Of a DNA stretch of 5,146 bases, positions 1 through 5,146 are shown piece after piece; position 1 is the first letter of the stretch; each line of letters starts with the position of its first letter. The notes beneath the pieces were generated by a model, which worked only from the letters and a program-made list of their open reading frames with translations, did not search any database and was not told the DNA's origin. Position numbers and translations under genes: made by a program. Source of the DNA: Gammaproteobacteria bacterium (GTDB taxonomy: Bacteria > Pseudomonadota > Gammaproteobacteria > Immundisolibacterales > Immundisolibacteraceae); assembly GCA_003526065.1 (NCBI GenBank), contig DQBD01000176.1:1-5146 (forward strand), written 5' to 3'.

Positions 1-809
1 AGGTTGTCGCCGGCGCGGGTCAGGAACCCACCGAGCAAATCACAGGCGGCACCGTCGGGCGCAAAGCAGCGCGGGCGGGGGCCGAACGGCCCGACATCCA
101 TCGCATTGGCGAAACCGCCACCGTCGGCAATCGCGTCCAGGCCGGTGAAGAAGTTGCCCATCGGGTCCACCTTGATCTCGTCATAGGCGAACAGGGCAAA
201 CCCTTCAACCGTGTAGTTCTCGAGGAAGGTGTAGGACACATGCAGCGCCGGCGTCCCCGTGAACGCGTCTTTCAGCTCCGCCCCGGGCGTACGCAGCTTG
301 GAGATGTCCACCGTGTTGATGTCGTTGATGGCACCGGTAATGAACGTGTTCTCACCCCACGAGATGACCTGCTTGCCGAGACGAACCGTCAGCGACTGGT
401 CATCCAGAAACCGCTTGTAAACATAGGCATCGGTGATGTCGCCATGCTGCTTGGCGCGGTTCTCGGAAGCGTTGGGAAGGTCCTGGTTCGCCATCTCGAA
501 GTCGTAGAACCAGTTGCCGCGCAGCAACGCGCCGTAGGTGTCGCCACGGACCTCGAAGGTATGCGAGCCCTTGATGGAATTATTGAAAATGTCCCACTTG
601 TCCTCGAACAGCGCCCGGTTGCCGTAGGCACCCAGATTCTTGCTGTCTGGGTCGGCCGTCCGCATTGACAGGCCCCAGCCGATGTCGGTGTCGAACGAAG
701 CGTCGAGCTCGCCCAGCTGAAACTCGAACCCATAGGCCGCGGGCACGGCGGCAGCCAGCGCAGTGGCTGCAATACCAGCGGCCAATGTGGCGCGTGCGTG
801 TGTCTTCAT
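1..809 (-). CDS. DUF1302 family outer-membrane protein, N-terminal 269 residues (3' end beyond window)
   Basis: This is the start of a DUF1302 (PF06980) protein, a family predicted to form outer-membrane beta-barrels and often encoded beside DUF1329 and RND-transporter genes. ATG at 809-807 opens a frame with no stop to the window edge; family members are usually over 500 residues, so roughly half is seen. Residues 1-27 form a Sec signal peptide (KTHAR, then an Ala-rich core, likely cut after AYG). The mature protein begins FEFQLGELDASFDTDIGWGL, the usual family opening. Other family-like stretches are GALLRGNWFYDFE (about 93-105), the motif RLGKQVISWGENTFI (about 143-157) and DISKLRTPGAELKDAF (about 168-183). 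Alternating polar and hydrophobic residues fit beta-strands. C248 and C256 lie in a probable loop and could form a disulphide. A GAGAAGGGG ribosome binding site (812-820) supports this ATG. The gene follows a strong terminator, so it probably has its own promoter. Family assignment is firm; its ligand is unknown. Confidence 0.9.
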   Translation of the reverse strand, partial: MKTHARATLAAGIAATALAAAVPAAYGFEFQLGELDASFDTDIGWGLSMRTADPDSKNLGAYGNRALFEDKWDIFNNSIKGSHTFEVRGDTYGALLRGNWFYDFEMANQDLPNASENRAKQHGDITDAYVYKRFLDDQSLTVRLGKQVISWGENTFITGAINDINTVDISKLRTPGAELKDAFTGTPALHVSYTFLENYTVEGFALFAYDEIKVDPMGNFFTGLDAIADGGGFANAMDVGPFGPRPRCFAPDGAACDLLGGFLTRAGDN

Positions 810-811
810 TA

Positions 812-820
812 CCCCTTCTC
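812..820 (-). promoter_or_regulatory. Ribosome binding site of the DUF1302 gene
   Basis: On the minus strand GAGAAGGGG lies two bases before the ATG at 809. It is purine-rich and fits the anti-Shine-Dalgarno sequence, though the G-run sits rather close to the start. It fixes the start, because the signal peptide begins exactly at this ATG. The stretch between this site and the terminator (821-874) must hold any promoter for the gene. I see no convincing -35/-10 pair there, only AT-richer patches around 825-830 and 844-855. Confidence 0.6.
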
Positions 821-874
821 CCGGTAAATTTCGATGGCGCGTAAGGATACTGTAACGAACGGTTGGCAGTCCAT

Positions 875-922
875 AAAAACACAGGCGCCGACGCCCCCTG
901 GAGGGCGTCGGCGCCTGTGTTT
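875..922 (-). terminator. Strong intrinsic terminator after the RND transporter gene
   Basis: Bases 877-896 and 903-922 are perfect 20-base inverted repeats around a six-base loop (897-902). The core of the stem is very GC-rich (GGCGCCGACGCCC on one arm). Read on the minus strand, the stem runs into a TTTTT tract (879-875), the signature of a Rho-independent terminator. It starts 27 bases after the RND stop codon and should end the propeller-RND transcript before the DUF1302 gene. On the plus strand the tail is only TTTGTGTG, so termination that way would be weaker. A small perfect palindrome, CCGCCGGCGG (935-944), lies between the stop codon and the stem. Confidence 0.9.
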
Positions 923-949
923 GTGTGCGTGTGCCCGCCGGCGGAGAAG

Positions 950-3325
950 CTAGTGCGAAAGTCCCCGCGTCGAGTGTCGCTCCTTCTCGACGTCGATCAG
1001 CCAGGCCGCCAACGCCGGCAAGACCACGACCGCCCCCACCATGTTGACGAAGAACATATAGGCCAACAGGACACCCATGTCCGACTGGAACTTGAGGTCC
1101 GAGAAGAACCACGTGGCGACACCCACCGACATGGTCGTCGCGGTGAATATCACAGCAGTACCGGCCTGCTTGAGACCCTCATAGTAGGCGTCCTTCAACG
1201 ACAGCCCGCTGCGAATATGGGCCTGGGTACGGGCGAACAGATAGATGCCGTAATCGACACCGACGCCCACGCCAAGCGCCACCACCGGCAACGTCGACAC
1301 CTTCAGCCCGATGTTCAGCATCACCATCACCGCGTTGGCGAGGAGGGACACCAGCGCCAGCGGCAACAAGATGCACAGCGACGCACGCCAGGACAGGAAG
1401 GTCAGGTAGCACAGGATGCCAACCGCCGTAAACAGCGCCGCCATCATCGTCAGCTCGGCACGCTCGACGGCCTCATTGGTGGCCGCCATGACACCCGCGG
1501 TGCCCAGCGCCAAGCGGAAGTCGACCTCCGCACCGCCACCTTCCGTCGGACGCTCGAAATTACGCACGGCCTCAACCACGCGATTCAATGTGGGTGCCTT
1601 GTGGTCCCAAAGGAAGATGCGAATCGGGATGGCTTCACACGTGTCGTTGAACAGCTTCTGGTTCAGCTCGATGTTTCGCATCGCGGAACCGAGGCCGGGC
1701 GCCGTACGCGGCAGGCCGTAGAACTTGAGGTGACCCTCGTTGTTTCCGACGTTGCGATCCTTCATGACCGACGACAGCGTCGCTACCGACTGCACACCCT
1801 CGACATTGCTCACGTGCCACACGAAGCGGTCGACGGTTTTCATCATGTCGTAGGTCGTACAGCCATCGCGGGGCATCTCGGCAATCACCGTCAGCTCGTC
1901 GATGCCGACATTGAAGTTGGTGATGATGGCCTGGATATCCTGGTTGTATCGGGCATCCGGCCAGAACTCGGGGGCGCCGGCCTCGCTGTCGCCGATGATC
2001 AACGACTGCCACTTCCACCAGCCGAAGCCCAACAACACCACCGACACGAGGATGACCACCGAGCCGCGCTTGCGGTCGGCGAACCCAGACAGGAAGCGGA
2101 AGAAGGGCTTCTCCTGCACCAAAATCCGCGCCCGGATCCGCTCGACGGTCTTCGGCGGCATGCTGGCGTACGACAGCAGCACCGGGAGCATGAACTTGTT
2201 GGTGGCCACCATCACCGCCACACCAATACTGGCCGTAACGCCAAGTTCCTGGATGATGTCGATGTCGATGATCATGATGACGGCAAAGCCAACGGCGTTG
2301 GCCAGCAATGCCGTGGTACCCGGAATGAACAGCTTGTTGAACGACTCCCGGGCAGCGGTGCGCGAGTCGGCGCCGCCGAGCACCTCGAGCTTCCAGGTGT
2401 TGGTCATCTGAATGGCGTGACTGACGCCAATGGCCAGAATCAGGAAGGGTACGAGAATAGACAGCGGGTCGATGCCGTACCCGAGCAGGCGAATCGTGCC
2501 CAGCTGCCAAATCACGGCAGTCATGGCAACGAGAATTGCCAGCACCGTGATCTGGATCGAGTTGGAATAGAAGTAAAGCATCACCGCAGTAATCACCACG
2601 GCGATCGCGAAGAACAGGACCACGCCGAGCGCGCCCTGGATCACGTCGTCGATGAACTTGGCAAACCCGATGATTTTTACGTCTATGTTCTCGGTGGTGT
2701 AGCGCCCGCGTATCTCCTCGAGCGCTTCCGCGACTTCGCGGTAGTCCAGCGGCTCCCCGGTAGCAGGATCCTTGTCCACCAGTTCGGCCCGAATGAGGGC
2801 ACCCTGGAAGTCGTGGGATACCAGGCGGCCCAGGTGCTGGGACACCAGCAAGTTACGCCGAACCTGTTCGATATTCTCCTGATTGGGCTTGAAGTCCGGC
2901 TCCACCACCCGGTGACCGGCGAAGCCCTCCTCGTTAACCAAGACGTAGTCGACATTCGGCGTGAAAAGCGATGTCACGGACGAACGATCGACACCCTTGA
3001 TGAAGAGCACATCCTGGGTGGCCTTCTCGAGCGTCTTGAAGAAGTCGACGTTGAAGATGTCGCCCTCTTCCTGCATCAAGGCGACGATAATGACATTGGC
3101 CCCACCGAACTGGTCCGTGTATTCGGTGTAGGTCTGCATGTAGGGATGGCTTAACGGTATCGACTTGGTAAAACCAGGATCCATCCGCAAGAACGAAGCG
3201 TGATAGCCAAGGAAGGCTGTCAACACCGCAAGCGAAATGATCACCGCCACACGGTAGCGAATCAGGTTGTCGGCCAACCAGGCGGAAATGCGGGCCATGG
3301 CAGCCGCGTAATTTGACGTGAACAT
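950..3325 (-). CDS. RND superfamily (MMPL-type) inner-membrane transporter
   Basis: A complete 791-residue efflux pump of the RND superfamily, MMPL/COG1033 type, expected to use the proton gradient to move a hydrophobic molecule, probably a lipid or sterol-like compound. The layout is classic: TM1 (about 26-44), a periplasmic domain (45-228), TM2-TM6 (231-385, the sterol-sensing-like bundle), TM7 (421-438), a second periplasmic domain (441-622) and TM8-TM12 (624-777). TM10 carries GVGVGVDYGIYL with D691-Y692, the proton-relay position of MmpL pumps. The equivalent TM4 stretch reads AIGVSHAIQMTN (298-309) with Ser-His instead of Asp-Tyr. C489 and C563 in the second periplasmic domain may pair. 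The ATG at 3325 is preceded by GGAGG four bases away; M10 is an alternative start without such support. The propeller gene ends 31 bases upstream, so the two are very likely co-transcribed. Length is normal and the frame intact. The substrate cannot be read from the sequence. Confidence 0.95.
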   Translation of the reverse strand: MFTSNYAAAMARISAWLADNLIRYRVAVIISLAVLTAFLGYHASFLRMDPGFTKSIPLSHPYMQTYTEYTDQFGGANVIIVALMQEEGDIFNVDFFKTLEKATQDVLFIKGVDRSSVTSLFTPNVDYVLVNEEGFAGHRVVEPDFKPNQENIEQVRRNLLVSQHLGRLVSHDFQGALIRAELVDKDPATGEPLDYREVAEALEEIRGRYTTENIDVKIIGFAKFIDDVIQGALGVVLFFAIAVVITAVMLYFYSNSIQITVLAILVAMTAVIWQLGTIRLLGYGIDPLSILVPFLILAIGVSHAIQMTNTWKLEVLGGADSRTAARESFNKLFIPGTTALLANAVGFAVIMIIDIDIIQELGVTASIGVAVMVATNKFMLPVLLSYASMPPKTVERIRARILVQEKPFFRFLSGFADRKRGSVVILVSVVLLGFGWWKWQSLIIGDSEAGAPEFWPDARYNQDIQAIITNFNVGIDELTVIAEMPRDGCTTYDMMKTVDRFVWHVSNVEGVQSVATLSSVMKDRNVGNNEGHLKFYGLPRTAPGLGSAMRNIELNQKLFNDTCEAIPIRIFLWDHKAPTLNRVVEAVRNFERPTEGGGAEVDFRLALGTAGVMAATNEAVERAELTMMAALFTAVGILCYLTFLSWRASLCILLPLALVSLLANAVMVMLNIGLKVSTLPVVALGVGVGVDYGIYLFARTQAHIRSGLSLKDAYYEGLKQAGTAVIFTATTMSVGVATWFFSDLKFQSDMGVLLAYMFFVNMVGAVVVLPALAAWLIDVEKERHSTRGLSH

Positions 3326-3329
3326 TGTT

Positions 3330-3334
3330 CCTCC
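3330..3334 (-). promoter_or_regulatory. Ribosome binding site of the RND transporter gene
   Basis: GGAGG on the minus strand, four bases before the ATG at 3325, is a near-ideal Shine-Dalgarno sequence. It decides in favour of this start over the internal ATG nine codons later. It lies within the 31-base gap after the propeller stop codon, which fits translation from a shared mRNA. Confidence 0.8.
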
Positions 3335-3356
3335 GGGACTCTTAGCGACGCGGCTG

Positions 3357-4346
3357 TTATTTCACATCGAGAGTGATGCGCTTCACTCCCGCTTCCCCAA
3401 AAGCCAGCCAGGCTCCATCCCGGGTTGGAAGCAGGCGCGAGAACTTGCGACGGCTCGGCTGCCCGTGAATCTCGAAGCTCTGTCCACCGTCGCGCGTGAT
3501 GGCGACGACTCCATCGAGACCGGCCAACACAATGTTGCCAGCCGAAGTTACCGTGGCGGACATGAACGACTTGTCGGTACCGGTTGGCACCATCTGCCAG
3601 GTCTCGCCATTGTCGTCACTGACTGCGACGTGACCCAACATGGCGAAAGCGATCACCCGCCCTTCCGGCGCGAATGTCACACCGAAAAACGACCCGTGAT
3701 AGGGGCTGTCCAGTTGCACCCAGTTCGTACCGCCGTCATCCGATCGGTACAGCACACCCTGTTCGGACGCCAGGAAGTAGCTTCCCGACGGCGCCTGACC
3801 GATGCCGAACAGGTGACTGTCGAATTCGTCGCGGGTCAACAGGACCTGGTTGGTCCAGGTGGCGCCACCGTCCTGCGTACGGAACAGGTTGCCCCGGCCG
3901 CCGACGGCAAAGCCGGAGGTTGGCGACTGGAAGCTGACGTCCAGTAACGGGATGTCAAGATCCGGCTCCCAGAGCTGCACTTCCCAATTTTCACCACCGT
4001 CCTGCGTGGCCAGGATGGCGGCGTCGTGACCGGTGGCCCAGCCTCGACGCTCGTCGGCAAAGGCGACACTGGTCAGGGTGGTGTCCAACGGTACCTGCCC
4101 CTGCGACCAACTGGCGCCTTCGTCGTCGGAATACAGCACGATGCCGCGCTCCCCGACCGCCACGATGCGCTCTCCTGCCCGCGCCGCATCCAGCAACAAG
4201 GCTTTGGCCACGTTGCGCCCGGTTGCCGCCGGCTGCATCTCCTCTGCCGCGGCCCGGCCGGTGACCAACATCATCATGGCGGCGAGCAGCACGAGCGCGC
4301 TCGACACCGTCCTCAGCGGCTGAGCCGCCTTTATCCCTTTGAACAC
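3357..4346 (-). CDS. Secreted Ycf48/BNR-type beta-propeller protein
   Basis: A 329-residue periplasmic protein built from beta-propeller repeats of the Ycf48/BNR kind. Residues 1-34 form a signal peptide (basic FKGIK, a hydrophobic stretch rich in Leu, Ala and Met, and cleavage after AAA before EE). Six Asp-box motifs of the form S/T-x-D-x-G-x-x-W follow at 73, 114, 157, 202, 243 and 284, spaced 41-45 residues: SDDEGASW, TQDGGENW, TQDGGATW, SDDGGTNW, SDDNGETW and TRDGGQSF. A last strand pair (AWLAFGEAGVKRITL, 312-325) may complete a seventh blade. Ycf48 itself is a photosystem II assembly factor, but nothing here is photosynthetic and sialidase-type catalysis is not suggested. In this setting the protein is more likely a periplasmic scaffold or partner for the adjacent RND pump (inference). 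The GTG start is chosen because AAGGGGGT lies just before it and the signal peptide begins there. The frame stays open up to 4517, but the extra residues look non-coding. TAA stop at 3359-3357. Confidence 0.88.
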   Translation of the reverse strand: MFKGIKAAQPLRTVSSALVLLAAMMMLVTGRAAAEEMQPAATGRNVAKALLLDAARAGERIVAVGERGIVLYSDDEGASWSQGQVPLDTTLTSVAFADERRGWATGHDAAILATQDGGENWEVQLWEPDLDIPLLDVSFQSPTSGFAVGGRGNLFRTQDGGATWTNQVLLTRDEFDSHLFGIGQAPSGSYFLASEQGVLYRSDDGGTNWVQLDSPYHGSFFGVTFAPEGRVIAFAMLGHVAVSDDNGETWQMVPTGTDKSFMSATVTSAGNIVLAGLDGVVAITRDGGQSFEIHGQPSRRKFSRLLPTRDGAWLAFGEAGVKRITLDVK

Positions 4347-4349
4347 GTT

Positions 4350-4357
4350 ACCCCCTT
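4350..4357 (-). promoter_or_regulatory. Ribosome binding site that sets a GTG start for the propeller gene
   Basis: AAGGGGGT on the minus strand ends three bases before GTG at 4346-4344 and matches the AAGGAGGT consensus at seven of eight bases. The longer alternatives, ATG at 4403 or 4517, would put 19 or 57 mostly basic residues ahead of an otherwise standard signal peptide. The 4403 ATG also sits inside a hairpin loop. The GTG is therefore preferred. Confidence 0.65.
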
Positions 4358-4390
4358 GCCCCTTTGGTCCATTACGCACGTAGCGCCCGA

Positions 4391-4413
4391 AAAACACCCC
4401 CATGCAGGGGTGT
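4391..4413 (-). terminator. Possible short intrinsic terminator or attenuator in the propeller-gene leader
   Basis: ACACCCC and GGGGTGT (4394-4400 and 4407-4413) form a seven-base perfect stem with a six-base loop. On the minus strand the stem is followed by TTT, or TTTT counting the last stem base, and then CGGG. It could weakly terminate transcripts coming from the DUF1329 gene, or act as an attenuator 45 bases before the propeller start. The stem and T-run are both short, so the call is tentative. Confidence 0.4.
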
Positions 4414-4479
4414 GGAGACACGTCCAAACGCTGTGCACGACGGTCAGCACGGCAACGGCCCACGCTTGAATGCCTTGCC

Positions 4480-4495
4480 TGCACTGCCCGTGCCG
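4480..4495 (-). promoter_or_regulatory. Possible sigma-54 (-24/-12) promoter of the propeller-RND unit
   Basis: On the minus strand CGGCACGGGCAGTGCA matches TGGCACG-N4-TTGCA at 10 of 12 fixed positions, with the defining GG and GC exactly ten bases apart. Transcription would start near 4470 and give a leader of about 125 bases containing the short hairpin. The two mismatches are the first T of TGG and the first T of TTGC. In GC-rich DNA such matches arise by chance fairly often, so this is a candidate only. I found no better sigma-70-like pair in the stretch. Confidence 0.25.
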
Positions 4496-4535
4496 TGCGC
4501 ATCCGCACCCGCCACAAGACCGGTACGGATGCGCA
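4496..4535. repeat. Inverted repeat just after the DUF1329 gene
   Basis: TGCGCATCCG (4496-4505) and CGGATGCGCA (4526-4535) are perfect ten-base inverted repeats, extended inward by three further pairs after one mismatch, with a 12-base loop. No T-run follows on either strand, so it is not a standard intrinsic terminator. The right arm lies within a perfect palindrome, GATGCGCATC (4528-4537), and the left arm repeats TGCGCATC, so this could be a paired protein-binding site. Arm centres are 30 bases apart, close to three helical turns. As RNA it could instead form a hairpin protecting the DUF1329 message end. The rest of the 200-base gap (4347-4546) holds no gene I can support. Confidence 0.55.
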
Positions 4536-4546
4536 TCAGGCATCTG

Positions 4547-5146
4547 TCAACGCACGCCGTACTTGCGCAGCCCGGCCGGCGTCATCAGGTTCGGATCAGG
4601 TCGGCCAGTGGCCGAGAAATCCGGCGGGAATGTGCCCTGCTTGGCGCCGTGGTTGAAGTATCCGTTGACGCCGGCATGGCGACCCGAGATCAGATCCGAG
4701 TGGTCGTCACCCCACCAATGCACCATCGGCACGTTGTAGAAGTTCATGAGGTAGCCTTCCGACACGCGCCACAGGTTGCCCTGCGCGTCGTACATGTCGG
4801 CGAGCGCCGCCGCCCAGCTGTCCTCGTCCACGTACACCAGACGGTGCGGCCCCAGGTGGCGGAAGCCGGGTTTCAGCTTGCCCTCGATGACCCACACCCG
4901 ATGCAGCTCGTAGCGCTTGAGGTCGCTGTTGACGTGCCCCTTGCGCACGATGTCGGTGAAGTCGTACTGCGGGTCCGCCAGCTTGTAGCTGTTGTAGGGG
5001 ATGTACATCTCCTTGCGTACCGGCGCAGACCAGTCGTACCACTCCTCGCCCCCGGTCTGGGCAAACAGGTTCCGGGCATCGGCCGTGCGAAGGCCATCGG
5101 AGCCCGTGCCGGGGCTGTCGTAGAAGCCGATCTCCGGCGCCTTGCG
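4547..5146 (-). CDS. DUF1329 family protein, C-terminal 199 residues (5' end beyond window)
   Basis: The C-terminal half of a DUF1329 (PF07044) protein, a family of exported proteins thought to have a LolA/LolB-like lipid-binding fold and usually encoded with DUF1302 and RND genes. The frame is open from the window edge to TGA at 4549-4547. Family members are around 400-450 residues, so the signal peptide and first half lie outside. Recognisable family stretches, in visible-residue numbers, are RKAPEIGFYDSPGTGSDGLR (1-20), the strongly conserved KEMYIPYNSYKL (45-56), RYELHRVWVIEGKLKPGFRH (78-97), YVDEDSWAAALADMYDAQGNLWR (split over 105-127) and the tail TPAGLRKYGVR. The expected role is a periplasmic or outer-membrane-associated carrier of hydrophobic molecules; this is inferred from the fold and neighbours. 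It lies 200 bases upstream of the propeller gene on the same strand and may belong to the same or to a preceding transcript. Confidence 0.92.
   Translation of the reverse strand, partial: RKAPEIGFYDSPGTGSDGLRTADARNLFAQTGGEEWYDWSAPVRKEMYIPYNSYKLADPQYDFTDIVRKGHVNSDLKRYELHRVWVIEGKLKPGFRHLGPHRLVYVDEDSWAAALADMYDAQGNLWRVSEGYLMNFYNVPMVHWWGDDHSDLISGRHAGVNGYFNHGAKQGTFPPDFSATGRPDPNLMTPAGLRKYGVR

Noticed and set aside
240..668. Plus-strand open frame of 142 codons
   Set aside because: It is antisense to clear DUF1302 coding sequence, resembles no family I know and has no convincing ribosome binding site.
917..934. TG-rich simple repeat
   Set aside because: It is part of the terminator arm and its flank. 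It is too short and irregular to be a distinct repeat element.
2252..2281. GAT/GTC-rich micro-repeat
   Set aside because: It is explained by coding: it encodes the Ile/Asp-rich segment VIMIIDIDII around residues 349-358 of the RND protein, where similar sequence is usual between TM5 and TM6.
863..3154. A 763-codon open frame on the plus strand antisense to the RND gene
   Set aside because: Its product is dominated by His, Arg, Gln, Asp and Gly with no recognisable domain. It lies wholly opposite a well-conserved transporter and begins inside the terminator region. Long antisense frames are expected in GC-rich coding DNA.
3318..3947. Plus-strand open frame of 209 codons, antisense to the propeller gene
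   Set aside because: The opposite strand shows six regular Asp-boxes and a signal peptide, whereas this frame shows no domain or repeat of its own.
4347..4517. N-terminal extension of the propeller gene to an upstream ATG at 4517 or 4403
   Set aside because: It would put basic, non-hydrophobic residues ahead of a complete signal peptide and run through the hairpin. The GTG at 4346 has a much better ribosome binding site.
4026..4656. Several overlapping plus-strand frames over the propeller start and the intergenic gap
   Set aside because: They have Arg/Ala/Pro-rich composition, no recognisable motif and mutual overlap in different frames, and they run antisense to the ends of both flanking genes.

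Overview
The window comes from a GC-rich proteobacterium (about 60% GC by eye), most likely a gammaproteobacterium or a close relative. The evidence is the gene families: DUF1302, DUF1329, a Ycf48/BNR-type beta-propeller and an MMPL-type RND transporter are commonly found together in Proteobacteria, often in species that metabolise lipids, steroids or hydrocarbons. The sequence alone does not fix a genus. All four genes lie on the minus strand, so transcription runs from right to left. No tRNA, rRNA, CRISPR array, insertion sequence or phage gene is visible.

In transcription order, the right edge holds the last 199 codons of a DUF1329 protein (4547-5146). A 200-base non-coding stretch follows (4347-4546), with an inverted repeat, a weak sigma-54-like promoter match and a short T-tailed hairpin. 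Next is a secreted six-Asp-box beta-propeller (3357-4346, GTG start). Thirty-one bases further on, behind a strong ribosome binding site, is a complete 791-residue RND/MMPL transporter (950-3325). A very strong intrinsic terminator (875-922, 20-bp perfect stem plus T-run) ends that two-gene unit. The left edge holds the first 269 codons of a DUF1302 outer-membrane protein (1-809) with its own ribosome binding site.

Taken together, the genes look like an envelope-spanning pathway for a hydrophobic cargo. The RND pump would sit in the inner membrane, the propeller and the DUF1329 protein in the periplasm, and the DUF1302 protein in the outer membrane. This is inferred from gene co-occurrence and predicted localisation; neither the cargo nor its direction of travel can be read from the sequence. 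The main points of interest are the order of the set (DUF1302 placed after the RND gene, behind a terminator), the structured leader before the propeller gene, and an RND protein with the TM10 proton-relay Asp but no Asp at the equivalent place in TM4.
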